DNA of 5,210 nucleotides from an uncultured bacterium (GTDB taxonomy: Bacteria; Patescibacteriota; Minisyncoccia; Phycocordibacterales; UBA5272). The position numbers and the translations under genes are program-made. The stretch lies in the NCBI GenBank assembly GCA_903834855.1, contig CAILKS010000064.1:1-5210 (forward strand). The letters run 5' to 3'. The notes beneath the pieces were generated by a model. That model was not told where the DNA came from. It saw only the letters and a list, made by a program, of their open reading frames with translations, and did not search any database. Shown here one piece after another: positions 4,829 to 5,210 of the stretch (position 1 is the first letter of the stretch; each line of letters opens with the position of its first letter).

Positions 4829-4847
4829 AAAAACCGTGCGGTTTTTC
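4829..4847 (+). terminator. Intrinsic terminator of yraN
   Basis: AAAAACC (4829-4835) and GGTTTTT (4840-4846) form a stem with loop GTGC, and the 3' arm itself supplies the T-run. It lies 35 bp after the yraN stop. Confidence 0.75.
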
Positions 4848-4863
4848 TATAATATGCTAGAAT
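4848..4863 (+). promoter_or_regulatory. Candidate -10 boxes of tRNA-Pro
   Basis: TATAAT (4848-4853) directly follows the yraN terminator, and TGCTAGAAT (4855-4863) is an extended -10. Either would start transcription about 20-35 nt before the tRNA. No clear -35 is seen because the terminator hairpin occupies that position. Confidence 0.5.
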
Positions 4864-4891
4864 ACATCATACGTTTATAAGAAGACAACCA

Positions 4892-4964
4892 CGGAGTGTG
4901 GTGTAACGGCTAACATGTCTGGTTTGGGACCAGATGACTCCGGGTTCGAATCCCGGCACTCCGA
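4892..4964 (+). tRNA. tRNA-Pro (anticodon TGG)
   Basis: Acceptor CGGAGTG (4892-4898) pairs with CACTCCG (4957-4963). The anticodon stem TCTGG/CCAGA encloses TTTGGGA with anticodon TGG at 4925-4927. The T stem CCGGG/CCCGG encloses TTCGAAT. Discriminator A is at 4964 and CCA is not encoded. Unlike the other three tRNAs here, it is followed by an ordinary terminator with no inverted copy of its 3' end. Confidence 0.96.
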
Positions 4965-4970
4965 CAAAAA

Positions 4971-5003
4971 AGAAAAAGTCTAGTATTTGCTAGACTTTTT
5001 CTA
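4971..5003 (+). terminator. Intrinsic terminator of tRNA-Pro
   Basis: AGAAAAAGTCTAG (4971-4983) and its exact complement (4990-5002) form a 13-bp stem with loop TATTTG; the 3' arm includes a run of five T. It starts 6 bp after the tRNA. Confidence 0.8.
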
Positions 5004-5073
5004 TTTAGTAGGAGTGCCAAACAAAGTAAATAAACAAGGACACTGGAAATAGTATTAAAAATATAGTAGTATA

Positions 5074-5082
5074 TTATCCACA
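5074..5082 (+). promoter_or_regulatory. Perfect DnaA-box sequence before tRNA-Gly(TCC)
   Basis: TTATCCACA is an exact DnaA-box consensus, ending one base before the tRNA 5' end. A candidate -10 TATATT (5070-5075) overlaps it, so DnaA could in principle affect this tRNA's transcription. It may be a chance match. Confidence 0.4.
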
Positions 5083-5083
5083 A

Positions 5084-5154
5084 GCGGTGTTGGTTTAGTG
5101 GTAGAATGCCTGCCTTCCAAGCAGGAGACAAGAGTTCGATTCTCTTACGCCGCA
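5084..5154 (+). tRNA. tRNA-Gly (anticodon TCC)
   Basis: Acceptor GCGGTGT (5084-5090) pairs with ACGCCGC (5147-5153). The anticodon stem CCTGC/GCAGG encloses CTTCCAA with anticodon TCC at 5116-5118. The T stem AAGAG/CTCTT encloses TTCGATT. Discriminator A is at 5154 and CCA is not encoded. Its first 23 bases equal those of tRNA-Gly(GCC), so the two are close paralogues. Confidence 0.96.
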
Positions 5155-5210
5155 CAGAAAATACAAAGACGAGCTAAATGCTCGTCTTTGTATTTTCTGT
5201 GCGGCGTAAG
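5144..5210 (+). repeat. Perfect 31-bp inverted repeat folding back on the tRNA-Gly(TCC) 3' end
   Basis: The left arm 5144-5174 starts in the T stem of the tRNA, covers the whole acceptor strand and discriminator, then 20 more bases. The right arm 5180-5210 is its exact complement, with loop TAAAT. The arm stops only because the window does. The transcript could form a hairpin excluding the normal acceptor and T stems. Elements A and B begin with the same kind of foldback, but the GAGTGAAACGA loop is absent here, so it may be a related element, a different one, or a template-switch product. Confidence 0.85.

Noticed and set aside
4910..5155. Minus-strand 81-codon frame
   Set aside because: It is the complement of tRNA-Pro, its terminator and tRNA-Gly; the peptide RKRIELLSPAWKAG is a known kind of tRNA-antisense artefact.

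Overview
The window looks like a compact, AT-rich bacterial chromosome segment with short intergenic gaps, genes lacking Shine-Dalgarno sequences and tRNAs without encoded CCA. Low-complexity heptamer repeats and insertions inside a conserved gene add to an impression of a Patescibacteria (CPR, Parcubacteria-like) genome. That assignment is an inference from style, not from a marker gene.

Layout. Positions 1-1803 (minus) carry a RecJ-type 5'-3' single-strand exonuclease whose 3' end runs off the left edge and whose coding sequence holds two unusual insertions. Positions 1859-3370 (minus) carry a CCA-adding tRNA nucleotidyltransferase with an HD domain, divergent from tRNA-Arg(TCG) at 3401-3472. 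From 3473 to 3983 there is no protein gene. Instead there are two facing copies of a 178/180-bp structured element, one abutting the 3' end of tRNA-Arg (plus) and one abutting the 3' end of tRNA-Gly(GCC) (minus, 3984-4054). Positions 4055-4403 are AT-rich, with a 30-bp A/T-only run, a cluster of DnaA-box-like 9-mers and a near-consensus parS site, so this is a candidate replication origin region. Positions 4404-4793 encode a YraN/UPF0102 nuclease-like protein, followed by tRNA-Pro(TGG), a strong terminator, and tRNA-Gly(TCC). The last tRNA's 3' end forms the left arm of a perfect 31-bp inverted repeat that reaches the window edge.

Main discovery. The elements after tRNA-Arg and tRNA-Gly(GCC) share the same architecture almost base for base in spacing, but each is customised to its own tRNA. 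Each contains (i) a hairpin whose left arm is the tRNA acceptor strand and whose right arm is its antisense copy, with a conserved GAGTGAAACGA loop; (ii) a 25-nt insert holding a 9-bp hairpin with a CTGC loop, placed exactly between the antisense acceptor and the antisense T-arm; (iii) a conserved core with a compensated stem, an AT bulge and the block GAGRGGCGGGCTGCGAG; and (iv) a conserved ACTTGTAGC followed by a second, sense copy of the tRNA 3' end. The far copy resembles the displaced half of an attachment site. The antisense copies look like a guide or a competing fold. I do not recognise this family.

How the parts fit. All four tRNAs depend on post-transcriptional CCA addition, and the enzyme that does it is encoded beside them. 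Most genes left of about 4.1 kb are on the minus strand and all those to the right are on the plus strand, which fits bidirectional replication from the AT-rich region between them.
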